Assembly (NCBI GenBank): GCA_001469005.2
Contig: LNZD02000013.1
Coordinates: 1 to 32,857, forward strand
Source: SAR324 cluster bacterium lautmerah10
GTDB taxonomy: Bacteria; SAR324; NAC60-12
Reading direction: 5' to 3'
DNA: 32,857 bases
This document shows positions 23,490 through 32,828 of the stretch, one piece after another. Numbering within the stretch: position 1 is the first letter of the stretch; the number at the start of each line of letters is the position of its first letter. Position numbers and translations under genes: made by a program. The notes under the pieces are model-generated. The model made no database searches. It had not been told where the DNA came from and worked only from the letters and a program-made list of their open reading frames with translations.

Positions 23490-23543
23490 CGAGGTTGGAC
23501 CGCTTAGAGGACGACTTCTTGACTATGGAGAATGATGCGATAC

Positions 23544-23573
23544 TTGAGATTTGGCAAACAGAACGATTATCAT
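23544..23573 (+). promoter_or_regulatory. Putative sigma70 promoter of prfB
   Basis: TTGAGA (23544-23549), an 18-nt spacer and TATCAT (23568-23573) match consensus at five of six positions each and lie about 43 nt ahead of the prfB ATG. Confidence 0.5.
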
Positions 23574-23616
23574 AGAGGGTTATTTTTTAAACCTCTATTT
23601 GAAAAAGTGAGCACGG

Positions 23617-24721
23617 ATGCTGAGCGAGGAAATCACGAGTCGAATCGAAATCCTTACCAGACGTTTGCAGGGCTTAGAAGGGTATCTTTGAAGTTACTGA
23701 TAAACGTTCCCGCCTGAAAGAACTCGAAAACGAATCGGCAAAAAATGAATTTTGGGAACTTCCGGCCAATGAACGGACCGAAGTCCTGAAACAGGTTTCC
23801 CAACTGAACGATACCATCAAAAACTGGGAAAACCTCACCAACCATCAGGAAGAACTGGAGACCGCAGCAGAACTCTACCGGGAAGAAGAGGATCCTGAAC
23901 TGCTGAAAGAAATCCTATCCCATTGCGATGATTTGGAAAAAGGCCTGGATTCCATGGAAATCCTGAGCCTCTTCAGTGGTGATAATGATGACAGAAATGC
24001 AATCGTTGCCATTCACCCAGGGGCGGGAGGAACGGAGTCCACAGACTGGGCATCGATGCTTTTTGAAATGTATAAGCGCTGGGTTTCGGAAGAAAATTAC
24101 CAGATCGAGATCATGGATTTTTTACCCGGTGAAGAAGCGGGGATCAAATCCGTGACTTTTTCCGTTTCCGGACCTCATGCCTACGGGAAATTGAAGGCAG
24201 AAATTGGAGTCCATCGATTGGTTCGAATTTCCCCATTCGATGCAAATAAAAGACGCCATACGTCATTCGCTTCCGTCTTTGTCTATGCCGAGGTGGACGA
24301 GGAAATTGAAATCGAAGTCAAACCTGACGATTTGAAAGTCGACACTTATCGGGCCAGCGGTGCCGGTGGTCAGCACGTGAACACCACCGATTCTGCGGTC
24401 CGCATCACCCATCTTCCAACCAACATCGTCGTCCAGTGCCAGAATGAAAGGTCACAACACAAAAACCGGGCAACCGCAATGAAGATGCTCAAGGCCCGGC
24501 TTTATGATCTGGAGCAACAGGAATTGAACAAGGAAAAAGAACTGCTCAACAGTCAGAAACAGGATATCGCATGGGGCAGCCAGATTCGCAGTTATGTTCT
24601 GCATCCTTATCAAATGGTTAAAGATCACCGAACCAACTGGGAAACAGGAAATGCGGACAAGGTTCTTGGAGGGGATCTCAATGGATTGATCAAGGAAGCC
24701 CTGTCTCAAAAGGTTTGCTGA
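23617..24721 (+). CDS. prfB: Peptide chain release factor 2, with programmed +1 frameshift
   Basis: RF2 reads UAA and UGA stops and releases the finished peptide. Codons 1-24 run from ATG 23617 to CTT 23686-23688, followed by in-frame TGA 23689-23691. Slipping forward one base at CTTT joins the frame at GAA 23690, giving one protein of about 367 residues, the normal RF2 length. The catalytic loop is SGAGGQHVNTTDSAVRITH with GGQ. The stop-recognition motif SPF lies in HRLVRISPFDANKRRHTSF, as in RF2 rather than RF1. The frameshift makes synthesis depend on RF2 supply (autoregulation). Without the shift only a 24-residue peptide is made. A divergent lipoprotein gene lies upstream. Confidence 0.96.
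23680..23691 (+). promoter_or_regulatory. prfB: prfB +1 frameshift signal
   Basis: The sequence AGGGTATCTTTGA contains the internal Shine-Dalgarno-like AGGG, TAT, slippery CTT and stop TGA, in the same arrangement as in E. coli prfB. The stop is followed by A rather than the usual C. Confidence 0.95.
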
Positions 24722-24808
24722 ATTTGAAACGGAATATGATTTGGGATTCAATCACCTAAGGAAAAATTAAGAACTAAACTTAGCAATTCATAACTACAAA
24801 GGAGCAAG

Positions 24809-25294
24809 ATGGCCTCATTCGATATTGTCTGTCAGGTAGATTTCCAGGAAGTAACCAATGCCGTGGATCAGGCACGACGAGAAATTGCTAACCGTTATGA
24901 TTTCAAAGGTTCGAACTGCACCATCGAGCTCGACAGTCAGAAAGGGGAATTACTCATCACGGCTGATGATGAATACAAAATGCAAACGGTGATTGACATC
25001 TTGCTGACCCGGCTGCTTAAGCGTTCTGTCCCAGTCAAGTCACTTGTATACGGGAAAACGACTCCCAGTGGAAAAGTCCTCAAGAAAAATATCGACATCC
25101 AGCAAGGGCTTTCGAAGGAACAATGCAAGGAACTGAATTTGTTGATCAAAAACACCAAACTTAAAGTCCAGTCCCAAAGTCAGGGAGATTCAGTGAGGGT
25201 GACTGGTAAAAAGAAAGATGACCTGCAGCAGGTGATGCAAGTTTTGAAAGACAAGGATCTTTCTTTTGACATTCAGTTTACGAACTACCGCTGA
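24809..25294 (+). CDS. yajQ: YajQ-family nucleotide-binding protein
   Basis: YajQ (UPF0234) proteins bind nucleotides and in some bacteria act as cyclic-di-GMP effectors. The 161 residues include the conserved opening SFDIVCQVDFQEVTNAVDQA and ANRYDFKGSN, then ELLITADDEYKMQTVIDIL, with YGKTTPSGKVLKKNIDIQQG further on and SVRVTGKKKDDLQQVM near the end. AAAGGAG stands 5 nt before the ATG. It follows prfB by 87 nt and may share its transcript. Its last 17 nt overlap the convergent S41 peptidase gene. Confidence 0.95.
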   Translation: MASFDIVCQVDFQEVTNAVDQARREIANRYDFKGSNCTIELDSQKGELLITADDEYKMQTVIDILLTRLLKRSVPVKSLVYGKTTPSGKVLKKNIDIQQGLSKEQCKELNLLIKNTKLKVQSQSQGDSVRVTGKKKDDLQQVMQVLKDKDLSFDIQFTNYR

Positions 25295-27992
25295 GCGCGA
25301 CTTCCTCATCTCCGTTCCAATTCCAAAAGTTCAGAATCCGCTGCGATTGGATTCCATCATTATCACGGACATGGACTTCGATTCTGTTTTGTGATTCTTC
25401 CAATGTTGCCGGGATAGAAACTTCTACTTCCTGATTTTCTTTTTCCGGATCAAAAAGCAAGTATTCGATTTTTACTCCATTGACGAAAACCTGCATATCC
25501 TTAAGTCCCAACTGATCGGAAATCTTCGCTTTCAGCAGATACTCTTCCGCTGAGGATGGGTTGCTTTCATCAACTAATTTGACTGAACTCAGAACCGGTC
25601 CCTGGAGTTTGTAACTGGGAAGCGGTTTATCAAGAGACCATTGATATACAATTCCCGGAAGACTTGATTCCTGGTCCCTGATTTCCAGTTTTAGCCGATC
25701 CGTTATTTTTGCGTTCTCAGGAATTTGGATCAACAAGGTTTCTTCATGATACTTTCCAGGATTCAATTCTCCCATCCGGATTCTCCCACGAGGGATTCGG
25801 GTTGTTCCAGAGAGTCTTGTCAGTCTCAGCAGTGTCTTTGAAGACACATAACCGCTTTCATTATTCAGGCGAATCCTGATTGCGTGTGTTTCTCCGGGAT
25901 CGACCCGACCATCTCCATTCCCCTGGCTCTCCCAATCTCCATCGTCATGCATTTCTGCAGTAAAAGAAAAACGTGGACCGGGCTGAGAACTGAAAAGAAG
26001 ATGGGTTTTCAGCCCGGAAATGGCTTGCTCCTCATGGTCCAGAATTTTCAAATCAAAGGATTCCACGGAAGCCAAAGAGCCTGGAGCAATCGAAAGATTA
26101 AAAATTCGGGTCAGGTTGTTTCCGGGATGTATCACTCCCAAAGGAAATTCCAGTCCGTCCAAGTCCTTGCTACTCGAATGCACTTCGGCTTTGAGGCGTT
26201 CCATCGGAGACGGAGTCGGGTTGTGAACCCAAATTTTTAAAAAGGATATTTTCCCTGGAGAGAGCATTTGTTCCGTGGGAAGGTCCAGCCATGCTTGCCC
26301 ATCGTTACTCCAGGAAACTTGAATTTCAGGATGACCGGTTCGTGCTTTTAAAGCTTTGGCCTGCATGCCCCAATCGACACCATGTTCACTTAATCGGCTT
26401 ATGATTTGTTCCTGCTGGTTTTTTTTGAGTGACTCAATTTTGCCTTCAATGGATTCACGGTCACTAAGACCTTTCTGCCACAATACTGTGGCCAACTCTT
26501 CTGCCACGTTGATGAAATAGTCTTTTCTCAGATTTTCAGAATTGAGGTCATTGGCCTTTGAGATTCTCTCCTCATCCGTTTCTTCATCATAAAGGAACGG
26601 TAAGGGGATCGGACCGGAAGAATCAGTCTTTTCTGTAAGAGGAAAAAGACGGTAACGTTTTTCATTGATGATCACAGGCTGGAGCACCACATCCGGCATG
26701 ATACCTGTCTCATTGATCCATTCTCCGGAAGGAGTCAGGTAATCCCCGATGGTCAGTTTAAGTCCAGAACCATCCTTTAATTCCGCAAGGGATTGCACCG
26801 TACCTTTACCGAAGGTTTTCTGGCCGATGACCAAAGCTCTTTGATTTTGCTGCAATGCAGCAGTCACAATCTCCGAGGCGGAAGCCGATCCCCGGTTGAC
26901 CAGAACCAGCATCGGCACCTCACTCCAGGCTGAATAACGAAACAGTCTTTTACTCCGAAATTTACTTGAAATTCTTCGTCCCCGGGTACTGACGATGGGT
27001 TTACCACTTTCCAGAAAAAGATCACTGACCTGCACCGCCTGTTCCAGCAAACCTCCAGGATTGTTGCGCAGATCGAGAATCAGAGCATTGACTTCACCCG
27101 CATTCCCAAGTTTATTTTTCAGCTCCTCCGTTGTGTTTTCCTGGAAATTTTTAATGCGAAGGTATCGGTATTGAAAATCCGCATGCTCCCAGTCCAGCAC
27201 ATCCACACTTTCCACTCGGATCACCTCCCGTTCCAAAATGAATTCAAGCGGAGAAGGTATTCCCTCACGCAAAATGTGAAGCCCCACCTGACTCCCTTTT
27301 TCCCCACGAAGTCGGAATAGGATTTCATCCAGGGTTAAAAATTCTGTTGCTTCTCCATCAACTCTGATGATTCTGTCCATCGGCAGGATACCTGCCTTTG
27401 CAGCAGGACTGCCGACCATGGGAGAGATGACGATCAGTTTGTTCTCACGAAATCCGACCATCAAGCCCACCCCGGCAAAACTTCCATCGACACTCACTCT
27501 GAATTCACGGTGAAGTTCTTTTGGTAAAACTGCAGTGTAGGGGTCCAGCTTCTGCGTCAACCCTCGAAGCATGATCTGCTCAAGTTTAGAAGAGTCGATC
27601 GTAAGCGTGCTTCCCAAAAGTTCACCATGCATCCGTTGCAGAATTTGATTCAAGTCCTCAAAATCGGCCAATGCATGCGGACCGCTTTCGTAGTTCCAGG
27701 CAGAACTCCAGAGTTTCAATCGGATTCCCTGAGGATCCTGGGATGAAGATGCCCTGAGTTCTACAAAATGTCTCTCCAGTTCTCTCAACACTCCATCCAG
27801 GAGCACCTCCATTCCAGTTTTTTCAGGATTGACATAATCCAGTTGGATTCTCATCAACACCTCGGAAATCAGAGAAGATGAATTTTTTGGAGGTGATTCA
27901 GGAAGCAGGGGGGCATAAACAGGACGGAAACAGCCGCTGAGCAAAAAAAGGAATAAAACAATGGAAATGATGCTTCGGAAGCAACGGACCAT
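25278..27992 (-). CDS. Lipoprotein S41 (C-terminal processing) peptidase with large C-terminal region
   Basis: From ATG 27992 this is about 904 residues. The N-terminus is a lipoprotein signal (IVLFLFLLSGC). Next come a helical region, a PDZ domain (FAGVGLMVGF...SPAAKAGILPMDRIIRVDG) and the S41 protease domain. In the latter, NRGSASASEIVTAA gives the nucleophile Ser and GQKTFGKGTVQSL the Lys of the Ser-Lys dyad, as in Tsp/CtpA. After about residue 560 follow Ig-like beta domains with an acidic NGDGRVDPGE loop that looks Ca-binding, probably for substrate or envelope attachment. The layout recalls a family described from Myxococcus (MXAN_5808). An upstream start at 28085 would give a long cytoplasmic prefix and is disfavoured. 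It is likely periplasm-facing. Overlaps yajQ tail-to-tail by 17 nt. Confidence 0.9.
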   Translation of the reverse strand: MVRCFRSIISIVLFLFLLSGCFRPVYAPLLPESPPKNSSSLISEVLMRIQLDYVNPEKTGMEVLLDGVLRELERHFVELRASSSQDPQGIRLKLWSSAWNYESGPHALADFEDLNQILQRMHGELLGSTLTIDSSKLEQIMLRGLTQKLDPYTAVLPKELHREFRVSVDGSFAGVGLMVGFRENKLIVISPMVGSPAAKAGILPMDRIIRVDGEATEFLTLDEILFRLRGEKGSQVGLHILREGIPSPLEFILEREVIRVESVDVLDWEHADFQYRYLRIKNFQENTTEELKNKLGNAGEVNALILDLRNNPGGLLEQAVQVSDLFLESGKPIVSTRGRRISSKFRSKRLFRYSAWSEVPMLVLVNRGSASASEIVTAALQQNQRALVIGQKTFGKGTVQSLAELKDGSGLKLTIGDYLTPSGEWINETGIMPDVVLQPVIINEKRYRLFPLTEKTDSSGPIPLPFLYDEETDEERISKANDLNSENLRKDYFINVAEELATVLWQKGLSDRESIEGKIESLKKNQQEQIISRLSEHGVDWGMQAKALKARTGHPEIQVSWSNDGQAWLDLPTEQMLSPGKISFLKIWVHNPTPSPMERLKAEVHSSSKDLDGLEFPLGVIHPGNNLTRIFNLSIAPGSLASVESFDLKILDHEEQAISGLKTHLLFSSQPGPRFSFTAEMHDDGDWESQGNGDGRVDPGETHAIRIRLNNESGYVSSKTLLRLTRLSGTTRIPRGRIRMGELNPGKYHEETLLIQIPENAKITDRLKLEIRDQESSLPGIVYQWSLDKPLPSYKLQGPVLSSVKLVDESNPSSAEEYLLKAKISDQLGLKDMQVFVNGVKIEYLLFDPEKENQEVEVSIPATLEESQNRIEVHVRDNDGIQSQRILNFWNWNGDEEVALSGSS

Positions 27993-28182
27993 GGGTGCTT
28001 TGATCCCCGAACCATTGGCCGGAAGGATGGTGTTCAAATCGGATTGAGTTGTCAATTTCGAAACATCAAAAAGGAAAATGCTCATTCAGGAACGGTTTGA
28101 TTCCTCAGGAGTGGTTTGGCATATTGATGGCTGGCAGATCTCTTAGATCCTGTTTCTCCCCTTGGTCCTTTTAAGTTTTCCT

Positions 28183-28938
28183 ATGGAAAATTCGAAATCT
28201 TGGCAACGAAGCGAGCGGGTTCAAATTATACCCGATCAAATGATTCATGACCTTGAGGACAAACAGCTTGATCTGAGCTACCGAGATTATCAAAAAACCC
28301 TTGGCTCATACAGGAAAAAACGTTTCTGGCCGATGATTCTGAGCTTCGCAGGTTTTTGGCTGATCCTTCCCCCCTGGCTGTTTTTTAAATTCTTCCGGAG
28401 GCGTTTCCCGGAGTGGCAGTACCTGCATGAATTGAAATTAGAAATTCACGGGATTAAAAAAAACCGTAAAAGGCGTAAATTTTTTGACCGTCTACGTAAG
28501 AGTAAAAACTTGGTCCAAACCAGTCACCCCCAGGAGTTAAAAAATCTCTACCGCAACCTTGTTGATTCCTCCAGACAATATAACTTGCGGGTGGGACTTT
28601 TCGATCATGCTCTCGAACGCCAACAAAAAGAACTGGACCAGCCCTTCAGTGAACAGGAATTTGACCAGATCGAAAATACCTTCCTCAGGCTCTATAACGA
28701 ATTAAACAGTGCTTTCAGCCTTTTCAAACTTGCTGAAGAAAACACCAATCTCGACTTGGTCACGCTGATTCATGACCAATACGCCGGGTTCGGACCATCT
28801 GCTGAATTCATCCAGCATTCACAAAATCTTGGGCAAAGCGGACAGTTCGTCCAGGAATTGCTCCTCCTCGAAGCTCAGCTTCACCGCGAAATCCAGGACT
28901 TCAGTCAACTCAATCAGAGTTCCCAGGATGCTTCCTGA
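28183..28938 (+). CDS. Hypothetical protein with one membrane segment
   Basis: I do not recognise this protein of about 251 residues from ATG 28183 (a TTG at 28162 is less likely). A short soluble N-terminus is followed by a hydrophobic span (about residues 50-70, WPMILSFAGFWLILPPWLFF) flanked by basic residues (KFFRRRFPEW). The rest is a long charged helical region, including ELKLEIHGIKKNRKRRKFFD and FDHALERQQKELDQPFSEQE. It looks like a membrane-anchored coiled-coil protein. It is divergent from the S41 peptidase and directly upstream of the hrcA promoter. Confidence 0.65.
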   Translation: MENSKSWQRSERVQIIPDQMIHDLEDKQLDLSYRDYQKTLGSYRKKRFWPMILSFAGFWLILPPWLFFKFFRRRFPEWQYLHELKLEIHGIKKNRKRRKFFDRLRKSKNLVQTSHPQELKNLYRNLVDSSRQYNLRVGLFDHALERQQKELDQPFSEQEFDQIENTFLRLYNELNSAFSLFKLAEENTNLDLVTLIHDQYAGFGPSAEFIQHSQNLGQSGQFVQELLLLEAQLHREIQDFSQLNQSSQDAS

Positions 28939-28955
28939 AACATCCTGCTTTTCCC

Positions 28956-28984
28956 TTGACAGATTCAATCCCCTTTCCTAGAAT
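28956..28984 (+). promoter_or_regulatory. Sigma70 promoter of the hrcA-grpE-dnaK operon
   Basis: TTGACA (28956-28961), a 17-nt spacer and TAGAAT (28979-28984) form a near-consensus promoter. The predicted start, about 28991, lies inside the CIRCE element. Confidence 0.85.
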
Positions 28985-28986
28985 TA

Positions 28987-29013
28987 TTAGCACTTAAGCT
29001 TGATGAGTGCTAA
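28987..29013 (+). promoter_or_regulatory. CIRCE operator (HrcA binding site)
   Basis: TTAGCACTT, 9 nt, then GAGTGCTAA match the CIRCE consensus TTAGCACTC-N9-GAGTGCTAA with one change (T for C at the ninth base of the left arm). It sits on the predicted transcription start ahead of hrcA, so bound HrcA would block this promoter. Confidence 0.95.
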
Positions 29014-29048
29014 TTATTGAAATTCAGGATTCAATCTAGAGTGATTTG

Positions 29049-30119
29049 ATGCGAGGCGGTAAAAAAAAGGGAACTTCCGAAGATTTGTTTGATCAGCGGA
29101 CCCAACAGGTTTTGCAAGGGATCATTGACAACTTCATCAGCACTTCCGAGCCGGTAGGTTCAAGAACTCTCTCAAAAACTCTGGGGCTTTCGCTTTCTCC
29201 CGCGACAATCCGGAACATCATGTCGGATCTTTCGGACCAGGGTTACTTGACCCAGGTCCACACTTCGGGTGGACGCATTCCAACCGATAAAGCCTATCGT
29301 TTTTTTGTGGATTCTCTGGTGGTCGCCGACAAACTTCCGGAACAGTTACAGAAGAACATTGAAGAGATTTCCTATCAGGGAGCGAGTGCGGTACAGGATC
29401 TATTGATCAACACTTCCCATCTGTTAGCAGGATTAACCAAGTTTGCCAGCCTGGTTACGGCTCCCAAAACTTCTTTGAGCAGACTTCAGCATATTGAATT
29501 CATCAAGATCAGCGGAGACCGGATCCTCGTAATTTTGGTTACCAAATCCGGCCTGATTAAAAATCGGGTTGTTGAATGCCAGGATCAATTGTCACAGGAA
29601 TTCCTCAACTCCGTTTCAGGATTCTTAAATGAAAAATTCAAGGATCATTCGTTGTTGGAGATTCGCAAGCAGATCCTGGACAGCATGGTTGAAGACAAGG
29701 ATCGATATAACGAACTCCTGGCCCAGGCAATCCGGTTGGGAAAAAAAGCCTTCGAGTTGGATCAACCCGTTGAACTCTTCATTGAAGGGCAAACGAACCT
29801 GTTAATGAACCAAAGACTCCATGAAGAAGAGTCGAAGAATTCTCTCATCAGTGCATTTGAACAGAAAAGTGCGATCATGGAGATTCTGGATCAGACCATG
29901 GAAAATCAGGGGACAAGGATTTTTATTGGTCTTGAAAACGAGCTTTCCGGATTACAGGAATGCTCCCTGATCACAGCCTGTTATGGAAACAAACATAACA
30001 TGTTGGGAACCATTGGAGTGATCGGTCCGACCAGCATGGATTATCGTAGGATCATTCCAGTGGTAGATTATACCGCTAAAATTGTTTCCCAGACGATTAC
30101 AAGTCAATCCTATGATTGA
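29049..30119 (+). CDS. hrcA: Heat-inducible transcription repressor HrcA
   Basis: HrcA binds CIRCE and represses heat-shock chaperone genes; GroEL supports its folding. The 356-residue protein has the N-terminal winged helix (FDQRTQQVLQGIIDNFISTS, EPVGSRTLSKTL, LSPATIRNIMSDLSDQGYLT, HTSGGRIPTDKAYRFFVDSL). A GAF-like middle and dimerisation part follow (LQHIEFIKISGDRILVILVT), with the C-terminal LGTIGVIGPTSMDYRRIIPV. TTG 29046 is directly before ATG 29049; the ATG is used. It is first in the operon, 17 nt ahead of grpE, and is autoregulated through CIRCE. Confidence 0.97.
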   Translation: MRGGKKKGTSEDLFDQRTQQVLQGIIDNFISTSEPVGSRTLSKTLGLSLSPATIRNIMSDLSDQGYLTQVHTSGGRIPTDKAYRFFVDSLVVADKLPEQLQKNIEEISYQGASAVQDLLINTSHLLAGLTKFASLVTAPKTSLSRLQHIEFIKISGDRILVILVTKSGLIKNRVVECQDQLSQEFLNSVSGFLNEKFKDHSLLEIRKQILDSMVEDKDRYNELLAQAIRLGKKAFELDQPVELFIEGQTNLLMNQRLHEEESKNSLISAFEQKSAIMEILDQTMENQGTRIFIGLENELSGLQECSLITACYGNKHNMLGTIGVIGPTSMDYRRIIPVVDYTAKIVSQTITSQSYD

Positions 30120-30136
30120 ACAATGATTGATCGAAA

Positions 30137-30799
30137 ATGAGTAAAACAACAACCAATCAAAACGAAACTCAAACTGAAACCGAAGATATGTTCCAGGAAG
30201 ATCAGGAGTTTCAAGAAACTGAAAACCTCGATGAAACTGAAAAGGTAACGGAGCAAGTTTCTGCATCTGCAGAAGCTACAGAAGAAGGAGATGATTCGGT
30301 AGATGAAGAAACAGAGGTTTCAGACAGGGAACCGACTGTTGAAGAAAGAGCCGCCCATGCCGAGTCAAAATACAAGGAGATGCAGGACCGCTATTTAAGA
30401 TTGAATGCGGAATTCGATAACTACAAAAAAAGGATGATGCGGGAAAATAGTGACCGCCTGAAATATTTCAATATGGAACTGATCAAGGAACTCCTTCCTT
30501 CGGTGGACAATCTCGAAAGAGCCATTTCCCATGCCGGTGATGAGAACTCCGACTTGGAAAACATGATCGAAGGATTGCAAATGGTCTACAAGGGCATGCA
30601 GGAGGCGTTCGGTAAATTCGGTGTCAGTGAAATCGAATCCATTGGAAAGGAATTCGACCCTAACTGCCATCAGGCCGTTGGAATGATTGAAAGTCAAGAA
30701 GTTCCGGAAAACCATGTGGCAGAAGAGTGTCTGAAAGGTTACTACCTTCATGATCGTATCATCCGCCCAACGATGGTCCGGGTATCCGGGAAAGGATAA
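30137..30799 (+). CDS. grpE: Nucleotide exchange factor GrpE
   Basis: GrpE releases ADP from DnaK. The 220-residue protein has an unusually long acidic, Glu/Thr-rich N-terminus (about residues 1-70), then the dimerisation coiled coil (RYLRLNAEFDNYKKRMMREN) and the conserved beta-wing (VEF-like DPNCHQAVGMIES; GYYLHDRIIRPTMVRVSGKG). The acidic extension is probably disordered; GrpE from E. coli is shorter there. It lies between hrcA and dnaK, with 83 nt before dnaK that contain a weak 6-bp hairpin (30822-30843). Confidence 0.97.
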   Translation: MSKTTTNQNETQTETEDMFQEDQEFQETENLDETEKVTEQVSASAEATEEGDDSVDEETEVSDREPTVEERAAHAESKYKEMQDRYLRLNAEFDNYKKRMMRENSDRLKYFNMELIKELLPSVDNLERAISHAGDENSDLENMIEGLQMVYKGMQEAFGKFGVSEIESIGKEFDPNCHQAVGMIESQEVPENHVAEECLKGYYLHDRIIRPTMVRVSGKG

Positions 30800-30882
30800 A
30801 ATATCCGCCATTATCTGTGGAAGAGCTGCTTAACCAAAGCTCTCATAAATGAAGAATCAAATAAAAACGATACAGGAGTAAC

Positions 30883-32802
30883 ATGTCAAAAGTGATCGGG
30901 ATTGATTTAGGAACAACCAATTCATGCGTCAGCATCATTGAAGCTGGAGATCCAACAGTCATCCAAAATGCTGAAGGGGCAAGAACCACCCCTTCGATGG
31001 TAGCTTTCAATGATGCGGGAGAACGCCTGGTAGGACAGGTCGCGAAACGACAGGCAGTCACCAATCCTTCACGTACCATTTTTTCTGCCAAACGTTTGAT
31101 GGGCCAGGCTGCAGACTCTAAGGAAGTCGAGCACACCCGCACCATCGTCCCATACAATATTATTGAAGGAAACCACAAGTTGGCGTTCATCGAGGTGGAC
31201 GACAAAAAATATTCACCACAGGAAATCTCGGCTTCTGTATTACAGAAAATGAAACAGACTGCAGAGGAATACCTCGGTGAAACCATCAAAGACGCAGTGG
31301 TGACGGTTCCCGCATATTTTGATGACAGTCAGCGCCAGGCAACCAAGGATGCAGGAAAAATTGCCGGACTGAATGTCATGCGCATCATCAATGAGCCTAC
31401 AGCTGCTGCAATGGCCTATGGCCTCGATAAAAAACAGGATGAAAAAATTGCAGTGTTCGACCTTGGAGGAGGTACTTTCGACATTTCGATTCTAGAAATC
31501 GGTGAAGGTGTGTTTGATGTCAAATCTACCAATGGTGACACTTTTCTGGGTGGAGATGATTTCGACAACCGCTTGATCCAATTTTTGGCAGACGAATTCA
31601 AAAAGGATCAGGGCATTGATCTCCGTGAAGACAAAATGGCCCTGCAACGTCTGAAGGAAGCAGCAGAAAAAGCAAAACATGAGCTTTCTTCAAGTTCAGA
31701 AACTGAAGTCAACCTTCCTTTCATTACCGCGGATGCGTCTGGTCCGAAACATTTGAACGTCAAAATCACCAGGGCCAAGTTCGAACAACTCGTTGAAGAT
31801 CTAGTAGAACGATGTGTGGAACCCTGCAGGAATGCACTCAAAGATGCAGGATGCACCGCCAACGACATCAACGAAGTAATCCTGGTCGGAGGCATGACCC
31901 GCATGCCGAAAGTGCAGGAAATGGTAAAAGAATTCTTCGGCAAGGATCCTCATAAAGGGGTGAATCCTGATGAAGTCGTAGCAATTGGTGCAGCGATTCA
32001 AGGCGGGGTTCTCAAAGGCGACGTTAAGGATGTCCTTCTTTTGGACGTAACCCCGTTGTCCCTGGGAATTGAAACTCTGGGAGGAGTAATGACCCGACTG
32101 ATCGAGCGGAACACGACCATTCCGACCAAGAAAAGTCAGGTCTTTTCAACTGCAGCGGACAACCAGCCTGCGGTAAGCATCCATGTCCTCCAGGGAGAAC
32201 GTGAAATGTCCCAGGACAATAAAACCCTTGGACGTTTTGAACTGGTTGGAATTCCTCCTGCCCCCAGAGGCATGCCTCAAATCGAAGTCACCTTTGATAT
32301 TGATGCCAATGGAATTGTTAATGTCAGCGCAAAAGACCTGGGCACTGGAAAAGAGCAGGCCATCAAGATCACAGCATCCACTGGGCTTTCTGACGATGAA
32401 GTCGAAAAAATGGTTAACGATGCTGAAAAGTTCGCGGATGAAGACAAACAGAAAAGGGACTCCGTTGAATCGAGAAATCAGGCGGAATCGCTGATCTACA
32501 GTACCGAAAAATCCATGGGTGAACTTGGAGACAAACTTCCGGAAGAGGATAAATCCAAAATCACTGCGTGTATTGATCAACTTAAAAAGAGCCTCGAACA
32601 GGACGATCTGGAAGCGATCAAAAGTGATACTGAAGCTCTGGTTCAGGCTTCTCATAAAATGGCTGAACTGCTCTACAGCCAGCAGGCCCAGCAACCACCT
32701 CCGCAAGGTGGACCCGAAGCCTCCGATGCTGAGCCAAACAAAGAGGACAGATCGAACGATGATGACATCGTCGATGCTGATTACGAAGAAGTAAAAAAAT
32801 AA
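30883..32802 (+). CDS. dnaK: Molecular chaperone DnaK (Hsp70)
   Basis: DnaK is the ATP-driven Hsp70 of the cytosol. The 639 residues have all family motifs: [11 protein letters not shown] (phosphate 1), [66 protein letters not shown] and the interdomain linker [20 protein letters not shown]. The C-terminus is acidic and ends [16 protein letters not shown] 7 nt ahead of ATG is a fair ribosome-binding site. It belongs to the operon hrcA-grpE-dnaK-dnaJ. Confidence 0.99.
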   Translation: MSKVIGIDLGTTNSCVSIIEAGDPTVIQNAEGARTTPSMVAFNDAGERLVGQVAKRQAVTNPSRTIFSAKRLMGQAADSKEVEHTRTIVPYNIIEGNHKLAFIEVDDKKYSPQEISASVLQKMKQTAEEYLGETIKDAVVTVPAYFDDSQRQATKDAGKIAGLNVMRIINEPTAAAMAYGLDKKQDEKIAVFDLGGGTFDISILEIGEGVFDVKSTNGDTFLGGDDFDNRLIQFLADEFKKDQGIDLREDKMALQRLKEAAEKAKHELSSSSETEVNLPFITADASGPKHLNVKITRAKFEQLVEDLVERCVEPCRNALKDAGCTANDINEVILVGGMTRMPKVQEMVKEFFGKDPHKGVNPDEVVAIGAAIQGGVLKGDVKDVLLLDVTPLSLGIETLGGVMTRLIERNTTIPTKKSQVFSTAADNQPAVSIHVLQGEREMSQDNKTLGRFELVGIPPAPRGMPQIEVTFDIDANGIVNVSAKDLGTGKEQAIKITASTGLSDDEVEKMVNDAEKFADEDKQKRDSVESRNQAESLIYSTEKSMGELGDKLPEEDKSKITACIDQLKKSLEQDDLEAIKSDTEALVQASHKMAELLYSQQAQQPPPQGGPEASDAEPNKEDRSNDDDIVDADYEEVKK

Positions 32803-32828
32803 ATTCCTAGACTCAACCATATTGCTGA

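Noticed and set aside
23532..23717. Small 61-codon gene upstream of prfB
   Set aside because: It overlaps the prfB promoter, start and frameshift region in another frame and has no recognisable features.
30822..30843. Hairpin between grpE and dnaK as a riboswitch or terminator
   Set aside because: Only 6 bp with a 10-nt loop and no T-tract; at best a weak processing site.
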